Source: Trileptium ribeirensis (lineage: Eukaryota; Nematoda; Enoplea; Enoplida; Thoracostomopsidae). Taken from it: 64,000 bases of DNA. The notes below the pieces were generated by a model. It was not told the origin of the DNA. It searched no databases and saw nothing but the letters and a program-made list of their open reading frames with translations. The DNA is taken from positions 1-64,000 of the forward strand of contig JASANE010010140.1 in the NCBI GenBank assembly GCA_030248225.1. Reading direction: 5' to 3'. The translations under genes were made by a program, and so were the position numbers. Positions 7,551-18,733 of this stretch are shown here, in pieces. Position 1 is the first letter of the stretch. Each line of letters begins with the position of its first letter.

Positions 7551-10400
7551 CCGGTAATAATAATAACTGTAATAGAACTAATAATGGATCGATCGAAGTG
7601 CCTTTAGTTCAATTTTACGGCTATGACAATTGCTCAGCAACAATCATTGATACTTGAATACCGCCAGTGACTATCGAGCTGTTTTGACGATATAATATAC
7701 AATTGATAACAATTTCCGTGAACAATAAATATTGTGCCATTGACATTCGATGCCAAAAGAAGAACAAGTCAAATGCCATAATGATGCTTTATTTTTATAC
7801 TGCTGTATTATATTAAATAGTTGATAAAAGAGCTTGTTTTTTTTATTATTGTTGTGTAACCATACGGCGAAGTTCTGTAGTCCCAACACTATTCTAAATA
7901 ACTGAATCAATTTTATAACTAATGTTAGAATCAATTCCACTTTAACCTTAACTTTGGTTTATTGGATTTTATTCTGAACAAATTTTAATGGGATATTTAA
8001 TCACTTAGAAGCTTATTAACTTCAATGGGTTGCCAGACTAATTCAACTTAAATTTCAATTTAACTGAATTCTAAATTCTACTCATTGGTGAAACGATTCA
8101 CATTCCTAATTTTACTGTATTTCGGACACTACATTCCAATGCAAAATTTATCTCTGATTTTCTGCATATAAATTTACAAATCTACCTAATTTTGTTATGA
8201 TGCATTATCGATCTTGGTTTTTACCTACCTCGGTGTGAATATATTGTGTTGCTAATACAGGGATAATGATACTTGTTGTGTTTTATTTTGTGCCTTGTTA
8301 GTATACTATGATTTTGTTTAATTCCATTTTGTTTGGGGAACATTCACGGTTAACTTAAAGTTAGACTTTACAACTATAACAAAACAATTCATTGGTATAA
8401 TACAGACTTACTTCAATATTCGGGATTTAGAAGAAATAACTCATTCATTTTGGGTTACTAAAAATTCTGTACTAAACTAAAATTGCTCATCAAAATTTTT
8501 TAACGGTATTTTCAAACCCAAACAATGAATTGAATGAACCTCAACTCGGGTGTTATTGTGCTTATTTGGTATTATTATTAATGTAAGTCGAGACAAGGTA
8601 CGGTGTATATTAATTTGGTGTAGTAATCTTGCTCAGTATTATATTTTGGTATAATATTTTAACGCATTATATTAATATTTTCTGTGCATAATATTGTTGT
8701 AAATTGCAACGGGTATAATTGTAACTTTTCAAATTTTTATTCCAATATTTGGGCAATGAAAAACTTAAAAAAAACAAGTTTAACCTGCTCCCTAGAATAC
8801 ATACTCAACGGGGACGTTGAGGAGTCGGGTCCGAGGGATGTCAACTTTTGGGCAGGTCCAACCTTGTATTTTCTTTCCCCAAGACCTCATATTACACTGA
8901 TTTCAACTTCAACCTTAAAATTAACATGAATTAATTTTCCTTCCCTGGGGAGACATTCACTTTCCCAGAGGGGCGACTTTTATAATCTCTCTTGTCAGGA
9001 CATTTTCCACTATTTTGGGCCTAGGGACTCATAATTTTCCTTATTTGGGCTATATGGTTCTTATATTTCAAAACACCAATTTAAAACTAAAATATGCTAA
9101 TATTCAATATTTCAAACCAAGCACCAAGATTTATCACATTTTTCAAACTTTCCTAAAGGGGGTGGTGGTTGTGTTTCCTGAGCGGGATGGCACGCGGCCA
9201 CACCTTGGGTAACCATTCCACTCCATTCCTACATCGGGGATTATTACCTCCTAAACAAGGACCGGAATTCACGAAATTCCCTTACTTTTGGTTTAAATAA
9301 GACAATTCTCTCGAATCTCTTAATTCCTCTCGATGGGGTGTATTATATTCCCTTCTCGGTAGGGCGACCCCTATTTCCACTTGGGTGGACTACTTACATA
9401 CCTCTATTTGGTGATATATTATTTTTATACCATGGCACAATACTCTATTTCACCCAAAAATTTACTTTTTCACTTTATTAGTAAAACTATAAATATATTA
9501 GGGTTTCATCAAGCAGAAACAAATCCTATCCTAAGGTGGGACCATATTTCATCTTTTCCCTGGGCTAAGAACACCCTAATCATCCCATGATCTTATTTTT
9601 CTTAACCTTTGGTGTTCTCTAATTTTTATTATTTTTCACAAATTCAAATATCCCGATATTCAATCTTTTTCAACGTTATACCATTTCTCCAACCTCCAAC
9701 ATGCTTCACTGGGGTCTCAACTACCTATTCCTAGTTGGAAATCTACCTAATCCCAGTAAAACACCCCTAAATTCCCCTCATTTTAACCTTACAAATTCAC
9801 AAATTTCTTAAAATTTTAAAAATAATATTACTAAATAGTAAATATTATTACTAAATAAATTTGGCTTTTTCAAATAATTTGCGCATGCGCCGGCAGCCAT
9901 TTTGGCTGAAATAGTCGTTGTAATTATTCGGTTGGATGACAACGGCGACGTGTATATAGTCTTTCGTTCTTGTTATATAATTAGTTAGTGTGTTTTCTTA
10001 TGTACGTACGACTTTGCCGACTTTTGTATTTTCTGCGTTTTCATGCCAATTTGTTTCATATTAATACTTTTATAATTGCTCTTTATTATTTTTAATTACG
10101 TATTATTCTTATAATAGAACTATCTTTAGTAAAAGTATTAACTTTTCTTTATTTTGTTCTGATATATCTTTTTGCTTGGATTACCTGGAATTAGAAATGG
10201 TTCGTCATGTCTGCTTCTCAAACATTTTCCAATGACACGTTGAAACAATTATATAGCTCAATATCCCGTTAGTGGTTACATTTTAAAATTTCTAGGTTTC
10301 CGACTTTCCTTCTGTAATCTTAGGAACTCTCTTATATGGATATATCTACGCAGCTAAAATTTGTTTAGGCCGCTTTGCATTTACTCGTAAGTACCGGATT
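7551..10400. other. AT-rich non-coding stretch
   Basis: No supported gene or RNA. The region is AT-rich with scattered stops in all frames. A slightly GC-richer segment lies at 8790-9000 and 9150-9400. At about 9880-9960 is a short GC-rich island (GCGCATGCGCCGGC) followed by promoter-like AT-rich sequence. No homology is recognised. It could be untranslated or terminal sequence of the element at 1-7550, but no terminal repeat links them. Confidence 0.45.
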
Positions 10401-10830
10401 ACTACGGTGTCCCACAGCCTGCGTGTATATGCAACTCCATGGGTAGCGTTTTTAGGTGACAATACAGGAGGTTGTACCTGTATTTTCTGGATCCTGCCGA
10501 GGTGGCTAGGCATAGTAAGCCCTAGCCGGGTTAAAGGCAGACCAGAAAGAGGGCAGCCCATCCCCTAAACGGGAACCTCTGGGTGGGATTGGTCTTTCTC
10601 CCTTTCCGGCACCTTCTAACCACCCGTTGGTCTCTAGGCTGCCACAACATGGGCTGCTCTATCGTCGAAGGCTGTGACATTGCCCACATGCTCTAGGGTG
10701 GGGCCTAGTCATCGGAACTAGGTCTTCGCGCAAGCCTCGCCTAGGGGTTGCCCAATGCACAGGCCGGGGAAATTTAACGCTTAGGGGGCTTGGCGGTTAT
10801 GGTCTAACACCCACGTTCTATTTGGGGGCA
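10401..10830. other. GC-rich non-coding block
   Basis: This block is clearly richer in G and C than its neighbours and lacks a long ORF. It contains short inverted pieces, such as ACAGGAGG and a nearby CCTGTATT, and runs like GGCTTGGCGG. It resembles the structured non-coding sequence of a retroelement, but I cannot assign it. Confidence 0.3.
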
Positions 10831-11689
10831 TCCTGTGTCACTTGTCCCATTAACACTAACCCATAAAATTCTTAGTTTGTTTTCAGATCCCCGAAACCTA
10901 CAGCTTATTCAGGTAAAGTTACGACTTGGGTATGTGTATCCCATAATACACGGTTATCGCGAACCCATACCCGTAACAAAATGTCCAAAAATAAATACAA
11001 AAATTGTTATCATGGTAGATTACGTTCCATGTTGCTGGACAAAGGAAATCACCTTTATGCCTTATTAGTGTTACTATTTGTTATCTACTCACCCCAGGTG
11101 CATAATACCGGGACTGTTAAGTTTTTTTTTCATATAATACATCGGGTACTAATATTGTTATATTGTTTTTCTCGTTCACGAATTTCAAGCTAACAATGGT
11201 ATTAAAATTTTCCAACGAATTGGTGTTATTTTTAATCAAATCTGAGCCGATCTCCGATTACTTAGTGCTTATGTTCTTCAAATAAAGGTGCTGGTCACCT
11301 ATAGCGGCGTAAATATCCTCTCTGGCGCTAGCACCAGCTTGTCCCCTAGGAACTTATCGTTAAATGCTTACAAGGTGCTAGGCAAACATAAAGCTCATCC
11401 TTGTTTCACTAGAGTTAATATTGCAAGAGGCTTACGTTATTTAGTTATACCGGTATTGCGCTACTCATCATTTTATTTCAGGCGACTTGTATATAGAAAT
11501 AGCTTTAGCGCTCTGATGCAATTACTCTGCATCCCATACTAGTATTACAAACAACACAGGTAATACATTGTACTCTTTGGTTAGTACTTAAACGGTATCC
11601 AGACACTCCAAAGTGTATTATTATACAACCTCTAAGCTTGAGACCTGACGGTTACAAATGCCTTCTCTAGCTCCATACCCTGTCTTAAC

Positions 11690-12560
11690 TCGGGCCGCCT
11701 TGCTGAGCTAAGCCAGAGCCTGGATGCCTTCAGAGCTAATGCAGCTCACTTTCCCTAAATAATGACAAAATATAAAATAAAAGCTAAAAGTAAATGCAAG
11801 ATCACTTAGGCATTCCTCTTCCAAAATCTATACGAAAATTACATTGAACAAATGTTATCAACGGTTACTCGAACACTCTCTTGCTTAGAACGTTCTTAAC
11901 TAAATATTTTGATGTTGAAATTAACTTTTCCATTCGTTAACATTACTCGATGTCAACCTAAATTCTGCTGTTCACGGGTCTACTCGGGCGCACCGTGACA
12001 GTATTAAGTCTTGTCAGTGACTACAAAAGTTTCTAAAAAACTTTAGATTAAATCCTACACGGGCACAGCAGATACCAGAAAAATTCTACATAAAATCTTA
12101 CAACCAATTACTCAAAATACTACAGACTCGCTACTCGAGCTCGCTGTAGTTTAAAGATAACTTTTCATTCCTTAAAACCATATATGAACAACTCCACATG
12201 GTTAACATACTAATTTGCCGCAAAGCTCTCATTCACAATCAAAATCTACTCTTTCCAAACTTTATCTCTCTTTTAATTTTATACCACAGCTCGTTATGTG
12301 AACTTGCCATGGTATACTCAAGCGTGGATGGCACAATTACTCGAGTTTGCCAACGCTGACCAAAGCTACTTAACTTTAGTTTTAAATTTAACCGAACCAA
12401 TCCTTAGGCTTTTACAATATCAAAATCCATACCCAGGGCTCGTCTTGTGGACATTGTCAGGGTATGATCTTTAATAGCACAGATACTCGAGTTCGCTACC
12501 TAAATTTTACCTTACACAAAATAAATTATTTCAAATTTGCTATGGTTGAAAGGTGCCGGG
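11690..12560. repeat. Degenerate repeats around ACTCGAG-type motifs
   Basis: Variants of a short motif recur: actcgaac at 11869, actcgatg near 11946, actcgggc near 11982, actcgagctcgct near 12132, actcgagtttgc near 12340 and actcgagttcgct near 12486. The spacing is irregular, about 75-210 bases, in otherwise AT-rich sequence. This may be an eroded tandem repeat. No coding frame is supported. Confidence 0.35.
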
Positions 12561-13644
12561 TGCACAAAACCAAGCCAAACTGAATTTTAAACCTTTATTC
12601 AAGTAGGCCATAAGTTACATCTAATGCTTCGCTTAAACTACTCAGGTATTTGTTCGAGTTAACGTACTCATTACACACGGCCAACTCAATTTATTCTAGG
12701 AACGGTTATATGATCTAGATACAACCTTGATATCCCTGCCCGGGACAATGACATGTCTACCATTGGGAACTCGCGCAATTTCTCTTTCGTGACAAAGGGT
12801 ATCTCCGACCGCTGGTAGACTGGTACATCCCCTGGTGGCTCCCTTCCCCTTATTCTTGATTTTACTTACATTTTTGGACAATTCCCGAACTCGCTCTGCT
12901 TCCACCCTCTTCCCCTTTGGCCACCATAAGAGATGTCGGCTACGTTTTGGTAGGAAACGTGCCGCGGAGAAGGCCGATAAGCTCACATATGCAACCAAAG
13001 AAGACTGTGCGTTATTATAATTAAGTCACGTTATTTGCAAGGACATTTTACCAGGTGCTTTGCCAGGATTGTTGGGTATCCACTATTAAAGAAACTTTTT
13101 GCAACGTGTTCTATATTTAACAATGCTTGTGTTTAAAAACTACAGTGTTTGTATGATTCTAACCGACTACCCAATGTCGTTGTGGTTGTCAGTCTTGAGC
13201 TAAGCCATTTCAAAAAAATTTACATTTCATAAGCTGTCCAAAATTATTGGTTGACTTCTACTAATTGGAGAGGTTGGCGGCTTGCAATTTGAAGTATTTT
13301 CGGTTCTACCTGATACGAAATGGATCGCCGTGGTTCGTGCCCCCTCGCAAAATTTCGGACTTGTCTAGCTTCATTTACATTGGTAATTCCTTTTCTTTCC
13401 ACCCGTGAAGCACCAGTTCTTTATAACTGGACAAATGGTTTGTGGTATAAAAATCCGACGTTCAATATAATATGATAAATCATCTAAAAATTAACGTTCC
13501 TACCGTTGCACTCTTATCACATTAGTTGATTACTTAAACTATTTTAACTGTATATCTATAATACGATAGGCCAAACCATCCATAAAACATCGTGTGAGTG
13601 AATGGTTGTTACTACGTAAACACAACATTATTTACAAATAATTC

Positions 13645-14080
13645 GGTATACTAAGAACTCTATCGAGATTGCATTTCCCTACACAGCCAACGAGCTATCG
13701 AAAGCATACGTCGATAGCTATATATGAATACACACAATACCGCACAAGTTAGAGCAAAACTAACACCGCAATCAGTTTCTCATGTCCGAAAAACCACAAG
13801 TGCAAGCATTCAGCCTCCCAGGACAACAAAATTTGGAATTTGAGGTCGATGAACCACGGGGGCGCCATATCCCCGCACCCATGGGTCGCAGATTAAACCA
13901 ACACCGGTAATGAGTTTCCCATTCCCGAAAATCACCAAGTGAAACTTTTCAGCCGCCCAGTACGTTAGAACAAATTTTCCAATTTTGGACCGAGGAACCA
14001 CGAACATGCCATAGCCCAAACCAAACCCCGTAAGAACCCTAATCGAAAAACAAAAAAGAGGCATCGGCATATATCATTTC
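13645..14080. repeat. Repeat family A, copy 1 (tandem modules)
   Basis: This copy starts with ctctatcgagattgca and a short inverted pair (agctatcg / cgatagct at about 13691-13722). It then carries two modules of the form gtttcccatgcccgaaaa ... ccgcccaggacgt (about 13775 and 13915), and ends in an A-rich segment near 14060. The same order recurs at 19430-20370. No ORF is supported and the class is unknown. Confidence 0.7.
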
Positions 14081-14090
14081 GTTCGCAGTT

Positions 14091-15477
14091 TGTGTAAATA
14101 TCACATTATTGTTTATGCAATAATTACTATATTTTGACCACAAACATACTTTACAATCTATAGTTTAATAAAATGAAATAGCTAATATTACTTAGACCCT
14201 AACACTAGCCTTAACGCTCTCAGTCCAATCTGAAGTTTAACAGCATCGTGGTCATATGAACTTCTGAAAACATGAACTATGAATTCAATTCATGACATGA
14301 ACTATGAATTCAATGCCATCTACCCTACAGCGGATTTCGGCTCGTGGAAATACAAGATTTCTTGTGTTGTTATTGTGCTCAATCCAGTCCTCCAAACTAT
14401 GACATGTGAAACGTTTTGCTACAATCAAATGAATAATATTCAAAATAAATCCGACTTTTTTACACTAGCACCACCATTCGCTGAACTGCTTGCCAGGGGA
14501 CATGGACAGGGATGCGCCTTTTACCAGGGGGGTCTCCCGGTTCTAAAATTACCAAAATTCAATAAAATCGTATAAATAGATAAATCACACGGAAAACACA
14601 CTAAAGTCTCTAAAGTTGAATGAAACTTCTAAATTAACTCATATGTGACTGAATAGAATGTTTAGCCACAGAACAGGGTTTTATTAAAATTTTGCGTCCA
14701 CTGAATGAGTCTTTACCAGATAAAATAAAAAGATTCCGAATGTCTAGAACCAAAAATAATGTCTCGTATGACCAATTATCGGCGAATAAGAGCCTAGATA
14801 AGATGAAGTAGATATTGCTATACAAGGTATTCATCAAACAATATTAAACATATCTGAAGCTCTTATATTGCCGCTTCGCGAGTTTAATAAAAAACCTTCT
14901 CACTAGTACGGCAAAAGAGTCGAAAATACGCAATCGTAACTAAACGAAATTTCACTGATAGTAGTGCTGACAAACTCACAGTTCAGGCAATAATTTATAG
15001 GTGGGTGATCTGTAAGGCAAGGCACCCAACGCACGCCGACTGGGCTCTTCTGCTGAAGTCATGTTCCACGGAATCAGACATTCCCAGGAATTCTTAACTA
15101 CAGTCTCATAAGCATTATGCGACATAACTTTTATACAATTTACCTCAAAGTGGCCATATTTTTAGCCACTATCCATAAATTTTGAACCTTTACTTCGCAC
15201 CCCCACGAAGTTGCCAAGTAACACCCCAACTGAGAACCTTATGAGAACACAGTACAATACCAGCTATAAAACAATGTCGAATCGGATCTGGTGAATTCAT
15301 AAATCACGAATTACCGCTTTATTCGATAATTGCACATAAATTAACATGTGCGCTTAAATATATTAATACAATTTTTGCACATTTTAATCTGAGTTTACGC
15401 AATACAAAATTTTATCCCTCAAAAAAGCACCCCGAACCTATTTGACATTGTATATGGCAACCAGTTGTAAAGCCTTG
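14091..15477. other. Non-coding stretch
   Basis: No supported gene. On the minus strand at about 14558 a splice-acceptor-like TTTTAG precedes a short open segment. It was considered as the missing last exon of the BuGZ gene, but the protein it gives does not resemble the family. Confidence 0.4.
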
Positions 15478-15485
15478 GTTTGAAG

Positions 15486-17405
15486 CAGGGAATAACCGGA
15501 ACCGTCCATTTGAACCGGATCCGGAACCTGGTCTTCCAAACTTATGTATAGTAAAACAGATAAAGGAAGAAATTAAGCTACAATGGATTTAAAATGTGTT
15601 AAAAATAACTTTTACATTAAACTTAATGCAGTGTAATGGCATTATTGCCTTTATGGAACTTTGAAAAGACTGTGGAAGCAAACAAGCTGAACTGCGGTGT
15701 GTATTTGCAAACCCCTGGTACGTAAGCCCACGATAAAAAGTTTTCGTCCTCTTTCTTGCAATAAAGGCTCGGCATGCAAGGAAATCTATTAATGCTTGCT
15801 TACAGTCACGGTCACCGTTTTCCTGAATTTGTGTGTAAATGAATTTGTATGCCTTTGCGTACGTGCGGGTGTAAGTGTACAGTTAATTCTGTCAGAGTGT
15901 CAATAATTATGATCGTTTCAAGACATTTTAATAGTTGACCGCCCAGTGGATGTTGTTCCGGGTGACTGTCGGCTTCGGATATGTAGTGCAAAGCAGAGGC
16001 GCGGAAATTTTCGTTCATAACTCGAACCGCCCTCAAAGGAATAATTTTACCTGAACGAATAACATACTGAGAAAATACCAACATGTAAAACACATTAAGT
16101 GTCTCACAGTTATGCCATTTACCTTGTAATGCAAAAATCATCTTCTATACAAGAATCTTTATAACTTTGTTAATACAAAAGATACAACGTCCAGTCTCAG
16201 CTAAAATTGCAGTATAGGTTATAAGCAGGAAATAACCGGAACCAGAACCAGCAACCGGAACCGTCCATTTAAATCGGGTCCCGAACCTGGCCTTCTAAAC
16301 TTATATATAGTAAAACAGATAAAGGAAGAAATTAAGCTACATTGGATTTAAAATGTATTAAATATAACTTTTACACTAAACTTAATGTATTGCAATGACA
16401 TTATTGCCTCTATGGAACTTTCAAAAGACTGGGGAAGCAAATAATGTTTATTATCGATCAATATGTTGGTTTTTGGACACCCAAGGCAAAAAATGCCTTC
16501 CACTATACAGCTTTCGTAAATTGCGTCAAACTGAATGTGCTTGTAACTATAAACATGCATGCATGGAGCGTGAAATCAACACTTTCGCTGTCTCCAATCG
16601 CCTCCCTTTACTACCCATACGTTATTCTCTAGGCAACTTCAAATTATTGGTGTATATATATATTTAATTTGGTTCTAAAAGAACATAAAAGAAAGTATAC
16701 TATAATTTTCTGATCAGTGGACAGAGACATTGTTTAGGCTACCGTTGGACAAGCAGCGCCCGTCAGCTAGATGACAACAGCGCCCGTCAGCTAGATGACA
16801 ATTTTCTGATCGGAATGCTATAAATGAGGCAAACTGCTATACTGCTCGCGCAGTTTCAATAAATACAGTTCATTGCCAAAAACACAGTTTCTGACTGCGT
16901 TGCCGTGCAGACATGTTACTTTACTTCAATGTAGACTGACTTACAAATTTTACAAGCACACTGGCTTGTGCTTGGCGCAATGTGTGTTATCCAAGCTTAC
17001 AGCTAAGTACTCCTAAATAATCCATACTTTGTTACCGAGTTTTATTCTAGCATATTCCACAGACATCTGAATGCGTAAAATAGCTGCTACAAGCATCAAG
17101 ATGGTTTTGTTTTGTTAACAAACTCTTGCGGGGTCAAGATGAAAAATTTGTACTGAAATCACGTGGCCTACTTACTTTTCAAACGTCAATTTGCTGAATT
17201 AATCTTTTCTTTTGTTTGGTGGTATTGGAATTTGATCATTGTGTATATATATTACATGTATATGTTTGGACTAGAGATGAAGCAAAAATACAAAAATTTC
17301 AAACGAAATTTTTTTACCGGAATTCCGGTATGATTTTTCTCTTTGCCGGAACCGCAACAGGAACGATTTTCGACGAACCGGAACCACAATTCCGGATACT
17401 CCCTG
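15486..17405. mobile_element. Non-autonomous hAT-type element, composite copy
   Basis: The ends are inverted repeats: CAGGGAATAACCGGAACCG on the left, and CAGGGAGTATCCGGAATTG reading inward from the right. The 8-bp target duplication GTTTGAAG flanks the element exactly, at 15478-15485 and 17406-17413. CAGGG ends with 8-bp duplications are typical of the hAT superfamily. Inside, the left terminal segment occurs a second time (about 16225-16440), so one copy is nested in or fused with another. A solo LTR interrupts it at 16731-16909. A palindrome, ACCGGAATTCCGGT, lies near 17317. No transposase is visible. A shorter related copy is at 20688-21438. Confidence 0.85.
16731..16909. mobile_element. 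Solo LTR (179 bp) with 5-bp target duplication
   Basis: The sequence starts TGTTTAGGCT and ends TTGCCGTGCA, so it has TG...CA ends. It is flanked by GACAT at 16726-16730 and again at 16910-16914. Inside is a 24-bp unit repeated twice in tandem (cagcgcccgtcagctagatg..., about 16756-16803). A TATA-like gctataaatgagg lies near 16818 and an AATAAA signal near 16858, as expected for promoter and polyadenylation signals in the plus orientation. No internal retroelement sequence adjoins it, so it is a solo LTR left by recombination. The parent family is unknown. Confidence 0.85.
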
Positions 17406-17413
17406 GTTTGAAG

Positions 17414-18646
17414 CTACCGGGAACATTATTTATACCATAGTAATCATGTCCTGTTATGATGTTTTGGAAAGAGGCATCTGTTCCTGGCTTCGCACTCTGT
17501 AGGCATACGCGATCCATATCATTACGTATACGTTATGAATTTGTAAACAGTACCGAATCGAACGATAAGACATTTTCCTGCTTTCAGGAGCCGGTTAGTT
17601 TAGAAACTCGAATTTTCGTATTGTTCGCTGCATTTCAACATGCTTTTTCGACAATAAAGAAATTTACGGTCTACTGTTGCTTAGCACAGAAAGGCTTCCG
17701 GAATAGGGAAAGGGTGGAAGGGGTTGGAGCGACCTCTGTTCAGCCCACTACGACGCCGAGATTTTATGTGGTCTCCGCCGGTTATAAACCTGACCGTAAC
17801 TTTGCTTCTCCTGAGAGGCCCCGCCATGTGAACCGCGAAAATTCATATTTTTTGACTTATGTTTTGTCAGTTAGCATATTCCTACATTTCAGTAAATTTT
17901 TTGGATTATTTATAATTGTCAATCCGATATTTGGTGTTGCAGCTTGTAATAGGCATACTAAATAAAAACCTCAGGGACTTGGTTATAATCATGACCTTAA
18001 TCTGAATAAGGCCTACAGTGCTTGATTCGACCAAGTTTGCCTTATTCTAATCAGTTTTAACGATATTTCTAATCAGTTTTACCGATATATATTTATCTTC
18101 GGTTACAATATCTTGCGATCTAGGAGCAATGCCAAAAAAAATCTGCCCAAAGAAGTGTTGTGGAATATATCGTAGTTTTCGATAAACGTTTATCAGACCG
18201 CAGAAAATTCAAATATTAGTATATTGAAAACGGTGCCCTGTGACAGTATTCCATATTTTTCTGAAGGTTTCTAAGACCAAAATAGATTACTTCAAATACT
18301 ATAAATTTCCACTTGTGAGACAAATTCAAGTGTTTCGATCAGTATTTGGACCAAACGTACCAGCCAGCGGAATTTGGGTTACATTTAGCCTAAAACTAGG
18401 TCGCTGTCTTTCACTTAGGCTACAAGACTACTCCCTTCGGGATTTTCAGGACGCGCAAAGCACCACAAATTTCAAATTTCAGCGAAACTGAGGTATATAT
18501 TTGCATTAGATTAGCAAGGTGACTCTATATTATACCAAAGCGATGAGTCTCTAGCCTCTAGTGTATACGGATATAATAGTAAACCATATCCATACACAAA
18601 CCATTAATGTCATACAAAAATGCGCACATTAAGAGAAAAAACATAC
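17414..18646. other. Non-coding; probable last intron of BuGZ begins here on the minus strand
   Basis: A 169-codon open frame (17456-17965, plus) has no recognisable domain and begins next to the hAT end, so I do not call it a gene. Downstream of the exon 9 donor at 18646, no terminal exon with the required phase could be assigned. Confidence 0.4.
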
Positions 18647-18733
18647 CATAACCGGGCTGACTAAGCTGACCTGAACCAACCACTCCCATCGGCATTCGAG
18701 CGAAATTACCCATAGCGCCAGCCATCATATTGT
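18647..18733 (-). CDS. ZNF207: BuGZ exon 9 (Gly/Met-rich)
   Basis: The exon reads [17 protein letters not shown] and closes on SQPGYG. The acceptor is TTTTTCAG and the donor TATG/GTATGT, phase 1. Composition and phase fit the C-terminal region of BuGZ. No stop occurs in the exon, so at least one more exon lies to the left. Confidence 0.84.

Noticed and set aside
12696..12998. Minus-strand 100-codon frame, Lys/Arg-rich
   Set aside because: No recognisable domain and no neighbouring exon. Its composition does not exceed chance for a GC-richer patch.
14470..14560. Minus-strand candidate for the last BuGZ exon behind TTTTAG
   Set aside because: In the required phase it gives a Val/Pro/Arg-rich tail unlike BuGZ. 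The more natural frame has the wrong phase.
15812..16141. Minus-strand 109-codon frame inside the hAT element
   Set aside because: It carries no transposase motif (no hAT dimerisation or DDE block) and has no match that I recognise.
17690..17850. Minus-strand Gly/Gln-rich segment as last BuGZ exon
   Set aside because: Composition is suggestive (HGGASQEKQSYGQ), but no acceptor gives phase 1 in that frame.
17456..17965. 169-codon open frame on the plus strand
   Set aside because: No domain, no conserved motif and repeat flanks. It begins next to the hAT right end and looks like chance in sequence with few stops.
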